Origin: Litoreibacter halocynthiae
Lineage (GTDB): Bacteria > Pseudomonadota > Alphaproteobacteria > Rhodobacterales > Rhodobacteraceae
DNA length: 64,000 nt
NCBI RefSeq assembly: GCF_004365635.1
Contig: NZ_SOBH01000002.1
Coordinates: forward strand, 806,001 to 870,000
Direction: 5' to 3'
Part shown: positions 15,796 through 24,804 of the stretch, one piece after another
Position numbering within the stretch: the first letter of the stretch is position 1
How the letters are laid out: every line of letters starts with the position of its first letter
Notes under the pieces: generated by a model
The model's database searches: none
Told to the model about the DNA's origin: nothing
The model's input: the letters and a program-made list of their open reading frames with translations, nothing else
Translations under genes and position numbers: made by a program

Positions 15796-18700
15796 TCAAT
15801 GAAAATCTCTGCTTGGGAACAGTCTTTTGGCCTGATCACGAGGATGCATTGCGCGAGGTTGTTGCGTTGGGCGACGTGGGGCATCGTCAGCCTGCGGTTG
15901 CGTGACGCCAACAGCGGCCTCCAACGGATGCCCCAGATCGGTAAGACGGTAAGACATGTCTTCAATCTCTTGTGCAATCAAGTGAACGACAATGCCTTCG
16001 CGCTGCAAATATCCTGTCACACGCAAAAGCCGTCCCCCCATAACAATGCGCCGAAACCGTTCGTAAACTTTACGCCAGACAACAACATTGGAAACACCGC
16101 TTTCATCTTCCAACGTCAGGAAGATTACACCCGAAGCGGTGCCGGGGCGTTGGCGTGTAATGACAAGACCGCAAACACTGATGCGCTGTAGCGGTGCCGT
16201 GATCAACTGATCATGCGGCGTCAAACCGGGCATCGAAGGGCGCAAAAGCTCCATCGGATGGGCCTTCAAGGTCAGGCGCATGGAGACGTAATCCTCCACC
16301 ACCTCTTCGCCCAGATGCATCGCCGGAAGCTCCACCATCGGCTCGTTGATACTCTCTCCGTCAATCGGATCGTTGAACAACGGCAGCGAATTCTGACTGC
16401 GGATCGCCTTCACCAGCCAAAGCGCATCGCGGCGAGTCAGCCCCATGTCAGAGAACGCATCCGCCTCGGCCAACCGCTCCAGCACCGAAGGTGCCACACC
16501 GGCACGCAGCCAAACAGCCTCAGGATCGCGATAGCCGTTACCCCGCGCGGACACGATCCAGCCCGCGTCTTCTTCCTTGAAACCTTTGATCTGTCGAAAC
16601 CCAAGTCGCAACGTCAGCGTCCCGTCTGCCCTGCGTTCCAGACTGTTGTCCCAACCGCTGGAATTCACACAAATCGGACGCACTTCTACCTGATGCTCCC
16701 GAACATCCCGCACAATCTGCGCAGGGGCATAAAACCCCATAGGTTGCGAATTGAGCAAGGCGCAGGCAAAAACCGCCGGATGGTGGCATTTGAGCCAAGC
16801 CGACACATAGGCCAGCATGGCGAAGGCGGCGGCATGGCTTTCGGGGAAGCCATAATCCGCAAAACCCTCGACTTGACTGAAACACCGCTCGGCCACCTCG
16901 GGGCTATAGCCGTTCTTCAGCATTCCGTTGATAAACTTTTCCTTAAACTTGCTGATTGTCCCCATACGCCGGAACGATGCGATAGAACGGCGCAACTGGT
17001 CAGCCTCCTCCGCTGTGAACCCAGCACCGACCACTGCGATCTGCATCGCTTGTTCTTGAAACAACGGTACGCCGAGCGTGCGCTTCGTCACCTCCTCCAA
17101 GGCTGGCCCAAACGGCTCCGCTTTCTCAAGACCTTGTCGCCGCCGAATATAAGGTTGCACCATGCCCCCCTGAATTGGGCCGGGACGGACGATGGCGACC
17201 TCAATCACCAAATCATAGAAAGTTTTCGGCTTCATTCGCGGCAGGAAATTCATCTGCGCGCGGCTCTCCACCTGAAACACACCTATAGCATCGGCATTTT
17301 GCAGCATCTGGTAAGTTGATGTGTCTTCTTGTGGCACCGTGGCTATATCAAGCCTCTGGTGTTCATGCTCATCCATCAACTCGAAGGCTTTGCGGATACA
17401 GCTGAGCATCCCCAGCCCCAATATATCAACCTTGAGAATACCCAGTGTGTCGATGTCGTCCTTGTCCCACTCGATCACCGTGCGGTCTTCCATGGCCGCG
17501 TTCTCGATAGGACACAGTTCGTCCAGCCGTCCCTTTGTGATAACGAAGCCGCCCACATGCTGGGACAAGTGGCGGGGAAAGCCGATAATCTCCCCGATCA
17601 GCCGGATGGTTTGCGCAAGACGACGATCGGTAGGATCAAGGCCAAGTTCTTTGATCCGTTCTGGGTCCGCCCCGCCGTTTGACATGCCCCAAATCTGACT
17701 TGAAAGGCTCGCAGTCACATCTTGAGACAGCCCCATGACTTTTCCCACCTCTCGGATAGCTGCGCGAGACCGGAAATGAATCACCGTAGCGCATAGCCCC
17801 GCGCGGTGGCGGCCGTATTTTTCATAAATCCACTGGATCACTTCTTCGCGCCGCTCATGTTCGAAATCCACGTCGATATCCGGTGGCTCGCCGCGGTATT
17901 TCGACACAAAGCGCTCAAACACCATAGCGATTTGATCAGGTGAAACGTCTGTGATGCCCAGCAGATAACACAGGATAGAATTAGCTGCTGAGCCACGACC
18001 CTGACAGAGGATGCCAACAGAACGTGCGTATTGAACAATGTCGTAGACCGTCAGGAAATACGCGGCAAAGCCAAGCTCCGCCACCAGCTTCAACTCCTTC
18101 TCCATCAGCTTGTGGACCCGTTCCGATGGCTGGCTACGGTATCGACGTCTCAAGCCCTCATGCGCCAAACGCTTCAACCGTTCCAACGGCGTTTCCGTTT
18201 CGGATATCTCGTCTGGGTACTCGTAGCTTAACTCGCTCAGGCAGAAGCTGCATCGCGCGGTGATCTCCAGAGTTCGGCGTAAAACGGCAGGATGATTGCA
18301 GAACAACCGCGCCATATCTGCGTAGCCTTTCAGGCGGCGCTCAGAATTAGGCAAGGCACGCGTACCGATCTGGTCGATAGTGATGTGCTCTCGCATACAA
18401 GTTAGCACATCGGCCAGCTGCTTGCGGCTGCCATGGTGCATCAAGACATCCCCCACCGCCACCATTGGGGCAGAAGTCCTCAGCGCTAGCCCTGCACACG
18501 CATTAAAATAGGTCTGATCCGATCCATCATAACGTGGAACTGCACCGAGAAAGACGTGACCAGGAAATTGTCTCTGAACCCGCTGGATATGCACGGTCGC
18601 TATTCTCAATGCCCTTTGCGGCAAGGCGATCAGCGTCATACCGCTGCAAGCCTTTAGCACATCAGCAAGGTCGAGATGGCACTCTCCCTTCTCAGCGCGC

Positions 18701-19149
18701 TGCTTGCCGAGAGTTAGCAATCGGGTCAGGCGTTGATAGGCCGCCTTGTCACGAGGCAACGCCACCCACTCCACGGAACTGTCACGAAGCACAAGGCGAC
18801 ACCCGATGATCAATTTGGGCAGATGAGGAACATTAGGTCGCGGAATATCGTCCGGGTGCCCGACTTGCTGTCGCGAGGAGGAATCTATCCGATGTTGAGA
18901 CCGAATTTTGACGACCTCACCCGCCTCCCGCTTCAACTGCTTTAGCGCCGAATAAGCCCGCACCACCCCTGCCAGTGAATTCCGGTCTGTTATGGCAACA
19001 GCCGCAAGACCAAGCTCCGCGGCGCGGGTCATGATCTCCTCAGGGTGCGAGGCTCCTGTGAGGAACGTGAAGTTGGTGGTGACGCACAACTCGGCATAGC
19101 TGCTTTGCACAGCGCTTGGTTGACGTGTTTCGCGAACAGGATCAGTCAC
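15796..19149 (-). CDS. dnaE2: Error-prone DNA polymerase III alpha subunit DnaE2
   Basis: The 1117-aa C-family polymerase has an N-terminal PHP domain (YAELCVTTNFTFLTGASHPEE), the palm-domain motif GEPPDIDVDFEHERREEVIQ, a helix-hairpin-helix region and an OB fold near the C-terminus. The GTG at 19149 is preferred because it overlaps the imuB stop by 4 bp (GTGA). A frame from 19236 would run 87 bp further into imuB. DnaE2 does SOS mutagenic lesion bypass together with ImuA and ImuB, with which it is an operon here. Confidence 0.95.
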   Translation of the reverse strand: MTDPVRETRQPSAVQSSYAELCVTTNFTFLTGASHPEEIMTRAAELGLAAVAITDRNSLAGVVRAYSALKQLKREAGEVVKIRSQHRIDSSSRQQVGHPDDIPRPNVPHLPKLIIGCRLVLRDSSVEWVALPRDKAAYQRLTRLLTLGKQRAEKGECHLDLADVLKACSGMTLIALPQRALRIATVHIQRVQRQFPGHVFLGAVPRYDGSDQTYFNACAGLALRTSAPMVAVGDVLMHHGSRKQLADVLTCMREHITIDQIGTRALPNSERRLKGYADMARLFCNHPAVLRRTLEITARCSFCLSELSYEYPDEISETETPLERLKRLAHEGLRRRYRSQPSERVHKLMEKELKLVAELGFAAYFLTVYDIVQYARSVGILCQGRGSAANSILCYLLGITDVSPDQIAMVFERFVSKYRGEPPDIDVDFEHERREEVIQWIYEKYGRHRAGLCATVIHFRSRAAIREVGKVMGLSQDVTASLSSQIWGMSNGGADPERIKELGLDPTDRRLAQTIRLIGEIIGFPRHLSQHVGGFVITKGRLDELCPIENAAMEDRTVIEWDKDDIDTLGILKVDILGLGMLSCIRKAFELMDEHEHQRLDIATVPQEDTSTYQMLQNADAIGVFQVESRAQMNFLPRMKPKTFYDLVIEVAIVRPGPIQGGMVQPYIRRRQGLEKAEPFGPALEEVTKRTLGVPLFQEQAMQIAVVGAGFTAEEADQLRRSIASFRRMGTISKFKEKFINGMLKNGYSPEVAERCFSQVEGFADYGFPESHAAAFAMLAYVSAWLKCHHPAVFACALLNSQPMGFYAPAQIVRDVREHQVEVRPICVNSSGWDNSLERRADGTLTLRLGFRQIKGFKEEDAGWIVSARGNGYRDPEAVWLRAGVAPSVLERLAEADAFSDMGLTRRDALWLVKAIRSQNSLPLFNDPIDGESINEPMVELPAMHLGEEVVEDYVSMRLTLKAHPMELLRPSMPGLTPHDQLITAPLQRISVCGLVITRQRPGTASGVIFLTLEDESGVSNVVVWRKVYERFRRIVMGGRLLRVTGYLQREGIVVHLIAQEIEDMSYRLTDLGHPLEAAVGVTQPQADDAPRRPTQQPRAMHPRDQAKRLFPSRDFH

Positions 19150-20624
19150 ACAAATTCCCCTTGCGCAAACCAGCCGGGATTTTGCGGTGTATAATAAAGC
19201 CAGAGCCGCCGCCCCTGCCGTGTTTCGACATGCCAATAATCACGCACGCCTGAGCGCCAGTTATCATCCTCCAACCACCACTCAGGCGTGATCCGCTCCG
19301 GTCCTGTTGCCCGTGCTGTGGACAATGACATCCTGCGCCATCGAAACTGCTTTGGCGGCTGAGCCCCTACGCCCGCAATGGGTTCCGGCGGGAAAAGGCT
19401 TAACGGGCGTGGGCGCAACGCGACCCATGGACCTTCGGGTTCAGAATAGGCCGCCGGAGCAACCAGAAAGCTCCGTTCGGGGATATGGCTGTCAGCGGGC
19501 AGAACGCGTTGGATATTTTCCAACCCGATCCGCGTCCCGAGACGGGAAATCAGGTCTTCCAACTGATCCTTCCGAGAGGAGGTGACCGAACTGATCTGTT
19601 GCGCTGGCAAGGGTAGAACTTGCGTCGCTTCCAACCGCATCTGGTCTATGCCAAAGCCCGCATCCACATCCGCGACACCCCGCTCGAAAAGTGGCAAGAT
19701 ACGCTGCGGGTCGCGCAAAGGGCGGGCAAGGCGCAGTTCCACGACCTGCGCTTCCTGATCGACCCGTCGCAAAGTCAGACACAAAATTCGAGCGCCCGCT
19801 TCACGCGTCTTGAGCTTGGCGCATAGGCTATCCAGCAGACGAGACGTACCAGCCATCACGTCATCATGCAGCCCGATAGGATCAGGCAACGTAATTCGCA
19901 CGCCATAATGGGGAGGGTCCGCCAGCGGGGTAATCTGCTCGGGTTGGCGACCAAGGGCTTGGTCCAGCCGCATCATCAACCCCGGCCCGAACCGCCGCGT
20001 CAACGGCGCCCGAGGTGACCCGGCCAGATCGGAAATTGTGCGCAAACCCAAACGCTGCAAAGCGGTTACGGTTTTGTCTTCCAGCCGCAGCGCCATTACA
20101 GGCAACGGCCCCAATGCGTCCAAGGTGCGACCTGTTTCAGCCAGCCCTTCGCCGTAATGCGCCAGCCCCCACGCCGCCCCGCGTGTATCCGCAAATCCGA
20201 TCTGCACCGAGAACCCAGCTTTGCTTAGTCGCTGGCGCATATCGGTCACCATCATCGCCTCGCCACCAAAAAGATGCGCAGCACCGGTAATATCAAGCAC
20301 CAGACCGTCCGCACCTTCCAGCCCGACCCACGGGCAATAGCGGGTCGCCCATCGGCGTAGCACATTTAAAAATCGCTCATCTCCGATTGGATCTGCCGGG
20401 CGACTTTGCAGATCGGGGCAAAAAGCCCGCGCATCGGAATAGGCCATCCCGCGATGTAAGCCCTGTCGCTCGGCCTCTGCGTTTAAGCAATAAATGCGGT
20501 TGGCGTTGCTTTGTTTGAACGTGAGGACAAACGGCCCGTCAATCGGACGCATCCGGAGATCCCGGTCACTTGAGAGCCGGGGAAACCACATTGAGACGAC
20601 GCGACGTTGTATTCCATCGAACAT
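19146..20624 (-). CDS. imuB: ImuB, Y-family polymerase-like protein
   Basis: The protein is about 492 aa with a Y-family (UmuC/DinB-like) fold: VSMWFPRLSSDR at the start, GMAYSDARAFCPDLQSRPADP, then GLVLDITGAAHLFGGE. ImuB lacks polymerase activity and serves as the hub linking the beta clamp, ImuA and DnaE2. The ATG at 20624 has AGGTG 6 bases upstream; a GTG at 20633 and an ATG at 20591 are alternatives. It overlaps the end of imuA, so translation is coupled. Confidence 0.92.
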   Translation of the reverse strand: MFDGIQRRVVSMWFPRLSSDRDLRMRPIDGPFVLTFKQSNANRIYCLNAEAERQGLHRGMAYSDARAFCPDLQSRPADPIGDERFLNVLRRWATRYCPWVGLEGADGLVLDITGAAHLFGGEAMMVTDMRQRLSKAGFSVQIGFADTRGAAWGLAHYGEGLAETGRTLDALGPLPVMALRLEDKTVTALQRLGLRTISDLAGSPRAPLTRRFGPGLMMRLDQALGRQPEQITPLADPPHYGVRITLPDPIGLHDDVMAGTSRLLDSLCAKLKTREAGARILCLTLRRVDQEAQVVELRLARPLRDPQRILPLFERGVADVDAGFGIDQMRLEATQVLPLPAQQISSVTSSRKDQLEDLISRLGTRIGLENIQRVLPADSHIPERSFLVAPAAYSEPEGPWVALRPRPLSLFPPEPIAGVGAQPPKQFRWRRMSLSTARATGPERITPEWWLEDDNWRSGVRDYWHVETRQGRRLWLYYTPQNPGWFAQGEFV

Positions 20625-21120
20625 GCCAGACACCTAATGTTCCTGATTTGTTCTTTGTAATTTCCCAACGTTGTAGAGTCGAGTCGTCCCGATCGAAAAC
20701 TGGCGTGCAATGCCAACGCGTCTCAGCGGCATTACTCCCCATCCCTTCCGGGATACGACAAAGTCCGATAGTTTTCCCCGCCTTCGCCGCAAGCTGCAAT
20801 CGCCGCCCTTCGGTTAAGCCCAAAGGCTCTCCCAGTTCCATGACGACGAGTGACAAGTGTCCATCCCGCAAAGCATCTTCCATCACGGCCAGCCCTTCAG
20901 CCTGATCTTTGACCTGTGCAATCAAAAACTTCGAAGGATCAACATACGCACTTAATCCTATCGGGTTTAAAATCTCCGGTCGCCACCTCTCGCGAATCCA
21001 GAAAACATCGCCTCCCGCTTGAGCTGCAGCAACAGCGGCAAAGCTCAGCGAACCAGGTCCATAAACCTCATGAACGCGCGCCTTTCGCAACGGAAAATAT
21101 GTGACCAAATCAGATGTCAT
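20566..21120 (-). CDS. imuA: ImuA, SOS mutasome RecA-like protein
   Basis: The 184-aa protein is of the short alphaproteobacterial ImuA form, with degenerate RecA/SulA-like features: ARVHEVYGPGSLSFAAVAAAQAG in place of a full Walker A, and HLSLVVMELGEP as the core strand. It ends in the SGTLGVWHVRWNTTSRR segment expected of the family. It is first in imuA-imuB-dnaE2. No convincing GTTC-N7-GTTC LexA box was found upstream, only a half-match near 21127-21141. Confidence 0.88.
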   Translation of the reverse strand: MTSDLVTYFPLRKARVHEVYGPGSLSFAAVAAAQAGGDVFWIRERWRPEILNPIGLSAYVDPSKFLIAQVKDQAEGLAVMEDALRDGHLSLVVMELGEPLGLTEGRRLQLAAKAGKTIGLCRIPEGMGSNAAETRWHCTPVFDRDDSTLQRWEITKNKSGTLGVWHVRWNTTSRRLNVVSPALK

Positions 21121-21564
21121 TCCAACAAAACTATACCGAACCTATCGTGTTTCAAAGGGTACTCGGTCAGGTCACTGATCTCCATCTAAGCCCGCGATTC
21201 CCCTCTCTCTTAAACAAACGCAAATGGAAGGCAGGCAGTTTGAGCCGTTGGGAAAGGGCAAAAGCAACAGGATCGGAAGAAAGCTTGGTAAGGCCGAAGA
21301 GTGCAGCCCTTTGCGTTCGCAAACGGTGCATCTGGAACGGCGATAGAAGTCACAATTCCCTCTTTGATTTTTATTTAAAACTCTTCTGAATCGAGAACCG
21401 ACCCTTCCCTTGATCGCCGGATTCACAATTTTAATGCTAGCACATCAATAAGGTTACTAGTATGCTAGATCGAGAATTCAGGATGCGTTCAAGAATCGAA
21501 TTTAAGCCAAAGCTCAGAAATAGGTCAGCACTTTTCGAAACGCTGCGCATCGCAGGGAGGGATA
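21121..21564. other. 444-bp intergenic region with dyads, no gene supported
   Basis: This gap separates imuA (minus) from the ABC remnant (plus). It contains a perfect dyad TTTGCG-TT-CGCAAA at 21310-21323, inside a larger imperfect stem, and TACTAGTA at 21455-21462 near two copies of ATGCTAG. The second group sits about 100 bp before the first plus-strand start and could be an operator for the uronate genes. The short frames here have no ribosome site or recognisable domain. Confidence 0.45.
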
Positions 21565-21753
21565 ATGTCAGGGGTTCAACTTAACGAAAATGTTAAGGCG
21601 TATGGTGCCGTTAAGATCGTTCATAGGGCCGATCTTGCAGTGGATGAAGAAGAATTCGTCGTTCTTGAAGGTCCGCTGAAATATGGAAAATCGACCACGC
21701 TGCGCACAATCGCTGGTTTCGAAAAAGCTCACACGGAACCCCTCCGAGATTGA
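21565..21753 (+). pseudogene. Truncated N-terminus of a UgpC/MalK-type ABC ATPase
   Basis: A good ribosome site (GGGAGG) precedes an ATG whose first ~52 residues align with sugar-importer ATPases, including the one at 41783 here. It reads MSGVQLNENVKAYGAVKIVH, then EEFVVLEGP, then a Walker A in which the usual PSGCGKST is PLKYGKST, then TLRTIAGFEKA. The frame then stops after 62 codons. Signature, Walker B and regulatory domains are absent downstream, where only 145 bp remain before the SDR gene. It is a deletion remnant of a transporter that presumably fed the uronate genes. It could still act as a leader ORF. Confidence 0.75.
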
Positions 21754-21898
21754 GCGCCTACAGGTAAGAACACGGTTCAAGGCGAACTTTTCCAAAGCCA
21801 TCCGACACCTGATCGCGCCGCAGCTTCAAGGTTGTCGAGCCACAGAATTTCAATAGCGGCAAACAGCCGACCAAGTAACACCACGGAAAGGATTCCAT

Positions 21899-22642
21899 AT
21901 GAAACTCGCAGGCAAAACGGCTATCATCACGGGTGGCGGGCGCGATATAGGGCGGGCTTGTGCCATCCGACTGGCAGAAGAAGGTGCCAACGTCGCCATC
22001 AACTACTTCTCGAGCAGTGAAGGTGCGGATAATGCCGTCGCTGAAATCTCGGCGGCTGGTGGCAGGGCCTTTGCGCTTCAAGGCGATCTGAACACACAAG
22101 AAGGGGTAGATACGCTCGTCGAAAAAGTCGTGGCAGATTTCGGTGGTGTCGACGTTCTGGTCAACAACACCGGTGGCCTGATTGCTCGTAAGACGATTGC
22201 CGAAATGTCGCTGGAACACTGGAACAAAGTCTTGGACCTGAACCTGACCAGCACGTTCTTGATGATAAAGGCGTGCTTGCCGCATCTGAAGTCCGGCGCG
22301 ATCGTGAACCTCGCAAGTCAGGCCGGCCGCGACGGGGGAGGCCCCGGATCGGTGGCGTATGCTGCGTCCAAGGGGGCGGTGATGACAATGACCCGCGGTT
22401 TGGCCAAAGAGCTGGGCCCCGATATCCGCGTCAACGCGATTTGCCCCGGCATGATCGACACGGACTTCCACAACATCTTCACCAAACCAGAAGTGCGCAA
22501 AATCGTAGAAAACGCAGCACCGATGAAGCGCCAAGGCCTGCCCGTAGATATTGCCAACCTCGTGTTGTTCCTCGCCTGCGAAGATAGCGCGTTCATCACT
22601 GGGGCGAATGTCGACATCAATGGCGGCATGTTGTTCAGCTAA
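21899..22642 (+). CDS. SDR oxidoreductase, probable keto-uronate (DEH/KduD-type) reductase
   Basis: The 247-aa classical short-chain dehydrogenase has TGGGRDIGRA for the cofactor, NNTGG, the catalytic serine in NLASQAG, the YAASK active site, and the PGMIDTDF segment. Its neighbours KdgF and KdgK place it in unsaturated uronate catabolism, where an SDR of this type reduces DEH to 2-keto-3-deoxygluconate or converts DKII to KDG. The exact substrate is inferred from context; KduD, DehR-like and FabG-like enzymes are hard to separate by eye. Confidence 0.8.
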   Translation: MKLAGKTAIITGGGRDIGRACAIRLAEEGANVAINYFSSSEGADNAVAEISAAGGRAFALQGDLNTQEGVDTLVEKVVADFGGVDVLVNNTGGLIARKTIAEMSLEHWNKVLDLNLTSTFLMIKACLPHLKSGAIVNLASQAGRDGGGPGSVAYAASKGAVMTMTRGLAKELGPDIRVNAICPGMIDTDFHNIFTKPEVRKIVENAAPMKRQGLPVDIANLVLFLACEDSAFITGANVDINGGMLFS

Positions 22643-22777
22643 CTTTGACAGCCTAGAGTGAACCAAACGCTATCCGGCCCATTGCCAAGACAAGGCAGTG
22701 GGCCATCCAGGTTTAGTGAGAAAGATGATCTTACCTTTGCCGAGTGCGAGGTGTTGAAAGTGAGGAGCATTGCCGAG

Positions 22778-23089
22778 ATGAGTGCATTTCCAATCGTCGA
22801 AACCGAAGCAAACGTCACGCGGCAAGTCATGGCGGACCATCCTGATCTGATGGTGGTCACTTTCGCCTTCGGCAAAGAGGGAGCGGCAGCATCGCTGCAC
22901 AACCACCCGCATGTGCAATCCACCTATGTTGCTGAGGGCCGGTTTCGCTTCGCCATCGACGACGAAACCTTTGAAGTCGGGCCCGGGGATAGTTTTGTCA
23001 TTCCATCCGGCGCTGTACACGGATGTGTTTGCCTAGAGCCTGGAACGCTTGTGGACTGCTTCACGCCTCGCCGAGACGACTTTTTGTAA
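22778..23089 (+). CDS. kdgF: KdgF-like cupin, unsaturated uronate linearising enzyme
   Basis: From the ATG at 22778 (GAGGAG 10 bases upstream) the protein is 103 aa, the normal KdgF size. A frame from a GTG at 22658 would add 40 unlikely residues. Cupin metal ligands are visible as H41-N-H43-P-H45-V-Q47 and H81 in GAVHGC, and the C-terminus VDCFTPRRDDFL is the KdgF hallmark. KdgF converts 4,5-unsaturated uronates released by polysaccharide lyases to the linear keto form. It sits between the SDR and kdgK. Confidence 0.82.
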   Translation: MSAFPIVETEANVTRQVMADHPDLMVVTFAFGKEGAAASLHNHPHVQSTYVAEGRFRFAIDDETFEVGPGDSFVIPSGAVHGCVCLEPGTLVDCFTPRRDDFL

Positions 23090-23113
23090 CCTCACGAGAC
23101 AAGGTCATATCTA

Positions 23114-24067
23114 ATGACGACACCTAGACCAACGCACCAAATCCTCAAAAAATTCGACAGGTTTCTGTCGATTGGAGAGTGCATGGTCGAAATGGCTCCC
23201 GCCGAACTGGCAGGCGACTTTCACATGGGCTTTGCTGGGGACACCTTCAACACGGCGTGGTATTTGCGCACCCTTCGCCCCGACATCGCGACCCGCTATT
23301 TCAGTCGTGTCGGGGCCGATGCGGTGTCGCAGTCCATGTTGGACATGATGTCCAGTGCTGGTGTCGACACGACATTTATCAAGCAAGACCCGAAGCGATC
23401 CGTCGGGCTATACCTCATCTCGCTCAAAAACGGAGAACGGAGTTTTTCCTACTGGCGCGACCAGTCGGCAGCCCGGACGCTCGCGGACGATACGGCACTG
23501 CTGGCCAATGCAATGCAGGAGGCCAATCTGATTTACTTCTCCGGCATCACTCTCGCGATCCTCGATGCTCAGGGTCGCAAAACCTTGTTGAACGCATTGG
23601 AAACCGCCCACGCCAATGGAAAGACCATCGCGTTCGATTCGAACCTGCGTCCCCGTCTTTGGAATAGCATCAGTGAGATGACGGCAACCGTCATGCAAGC
23701 CGCAGCGGTAAGCGATATCATCCTGCCATCCTACGACGACGAGGCCGATTTTTTCGGAGACGCGAACATCGACGCGACTGGCACCCGCTATTTGAACGCA
23801 GGTGCGAAAACGATCGTGATCAAGAACGGTGCAGGTGCGATCCATTATATCCACGACGGCATCAGCCACCATATTGAGCCGCCATCGATCAGTAATATCA
23901 TTGATACGACTTCAGCAGGCGACAGCTTCAATGCAGGGTTCTTTGCTGCGTTGGATCATGCCACGTCCATAGAAGACAAAATTCTATTTGCGTCTAAAAT
24001 TGCCGGTCAGGTCATCGGCCGCAGGGGTGCTTTGGTTCCTATCGATCCCAAACAGATCGCAAGCTAA
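23114..24067 (+). CDS. kdgK: 2-keto-3-deoxygluconate kinase (PfkB family)
   Basis: The 317-aa ribokinase-family sugar kinase has the N-terminal SIGECMVEMAP and FAGDTFNTAWYL segments typical of KdgK and the PfkB signature 2 DTTSAGDSFNAGF with the catalytic aspartate. It phosphorylates KDG to KDPG for the Entner-Doudoroff aldolase. It follows kdgF by 24 bp, and its stop overlaps the stop of the convergent ABC ATPase gene. No aldolase for KDPG is adjacent; dgoA at 33335 belongs to the galactose route. Confidence 0.87.
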   Translation: MTTPRPTHQILKKFDRFLSIGECMVEMAPAELAGDFHMGFAGDTFNTAWYLRTLRPDIATRYFSRVGADAVSQSMLDMMSSAGVDTTFIKQDPKRSVGLYLISLKNGERSFSYWRDQSAARTLADDTALLANAMQEANLIYFSGITLAILDAQGRKTLLNALETAHANGKTIAFDSNLRPRLWNSISEMTATVMQAAAVSDIILPSYDDEADFFGDANIDATGTRYLNAGAKTIVIKNGAGAIHYIHDGISHHIEPPSISNIIDTTSAGDSFNAGFFAALDHATSIEDKILFASKIAGQVIGRRGALVPIDPKQIAS

Positions 24068-24804
24068 AGGGACGCCTCTAGGAGCTGTCTCGAATATGCG
24101 TGCGTTGCATCCATTGCCCGCAGCGCGACGACGTCCAGAATTTCTACGATTTCGCCATCTTTCATGACCGCCAGACGATCGCACATATGTCCAACCACGG
24201 ACAGATCATGAGACACCATCAAGTAGGTCAGCCCACGATCGTTCCGAAGGTCGGCAAGCAAGTTTAATATCTCTGCCTGAACAGACACGTCCAACGCTGA
24301 CGTCGGTTCATCCAACAAAAGCAGTTCCGGCTCAGGTGCCAATGCACGGGCAATCGCCACTCGCTGACGCTGGCCACCAGACAATTGGTGGGGATACCGG
24401 AACCGGAATTTTTGCCCCAACCCTACATCGTCCAGCAACTTCACGACTCGCGCATCAATGTCTTTGAACCCATGAAGATGCAGTGTTTCACCGAGCACCT
24501 GATCGACAGAGTGGCGCGGATGGAGTGATGCATAGGGGTCTTGGAACACCATTTGCACGGTTTTGAAAAACTCCTTGGGCCGCTTCTTCCCGATTGGCTT
24601 TCCGCCGAGCGTCATGGTCCCGGACCAGTTTGGGGCCAAGCCCGTTATCGCACGCAGAATAGTCGACTTCCCCGAACCGCTTTCACCCACCAATCCAAAG
24701 CTTTCGCCCTGACCCACATCGAACGTAGCACCTTTCACAGCATCCACGCGGTCCCGGTTTTTGCCAAACCATACGTTCAGCCCAGCCACTTCAAGCATAT
24801 TCAT
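24064..24804 (-). CDS. Peptide ABC transporter ATPase (DppF-type)
   Basis: The 246-aa ATPase has Walker A GLVGESGSGKST, Q-loop VFQDPYASLHPRHS, signature LSGGQRQRVAIARAL and Walker B LLLLDEPTSALD. The ATG at 24804 overlaps the stop of the preceding ATPase gene (ATGA). It is the last gene of the peptide importer operon. It is somewhat shorter than typical DppF, lacking the long C-terminal oligopeptide extension. Confidence 0.9.
   Translation of the reverse strand: MNMLEVAGLNVWFGKNRDRVDAVKGATFDVGQGESFGLVGESGSGKSTILRAITGLAPNWSGTMTLGGKPIGKKRPKEFFKTVQMVFQDPYASLHPRHSVDQVLGETLHLHGFKDIDARVVKLLDDVGLGQKFRFRYPHQLSGGQRQRVAIARALAPEPELLLLDEPTSALDVSVQAEILNLLADLRNDRGLTYLMVSHDLSVVGHMCDRLAVMKDGEIVEILDVVALRAMDATHAYSRQLLEASL

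Noticed and set aside
16213-17319. 368-codon plus-strand frame antisense to dnaE2
   Set aside because: His/Arg/Pro-rich, without domains; a shadow of the polymerase gene.
21127-21141. Possible LexA box AAAA-N7-GAAC upstream of imuA
   Set aside because: Only one half matches the GAAC/GTTC element, so it is too weak to list as a site.
21758-22666. 302-codon minus-strand frame antisense to the SDR gene
   Set aside because: The plus frame has full SDR motifs and a ribosome site; the minus frame has none.
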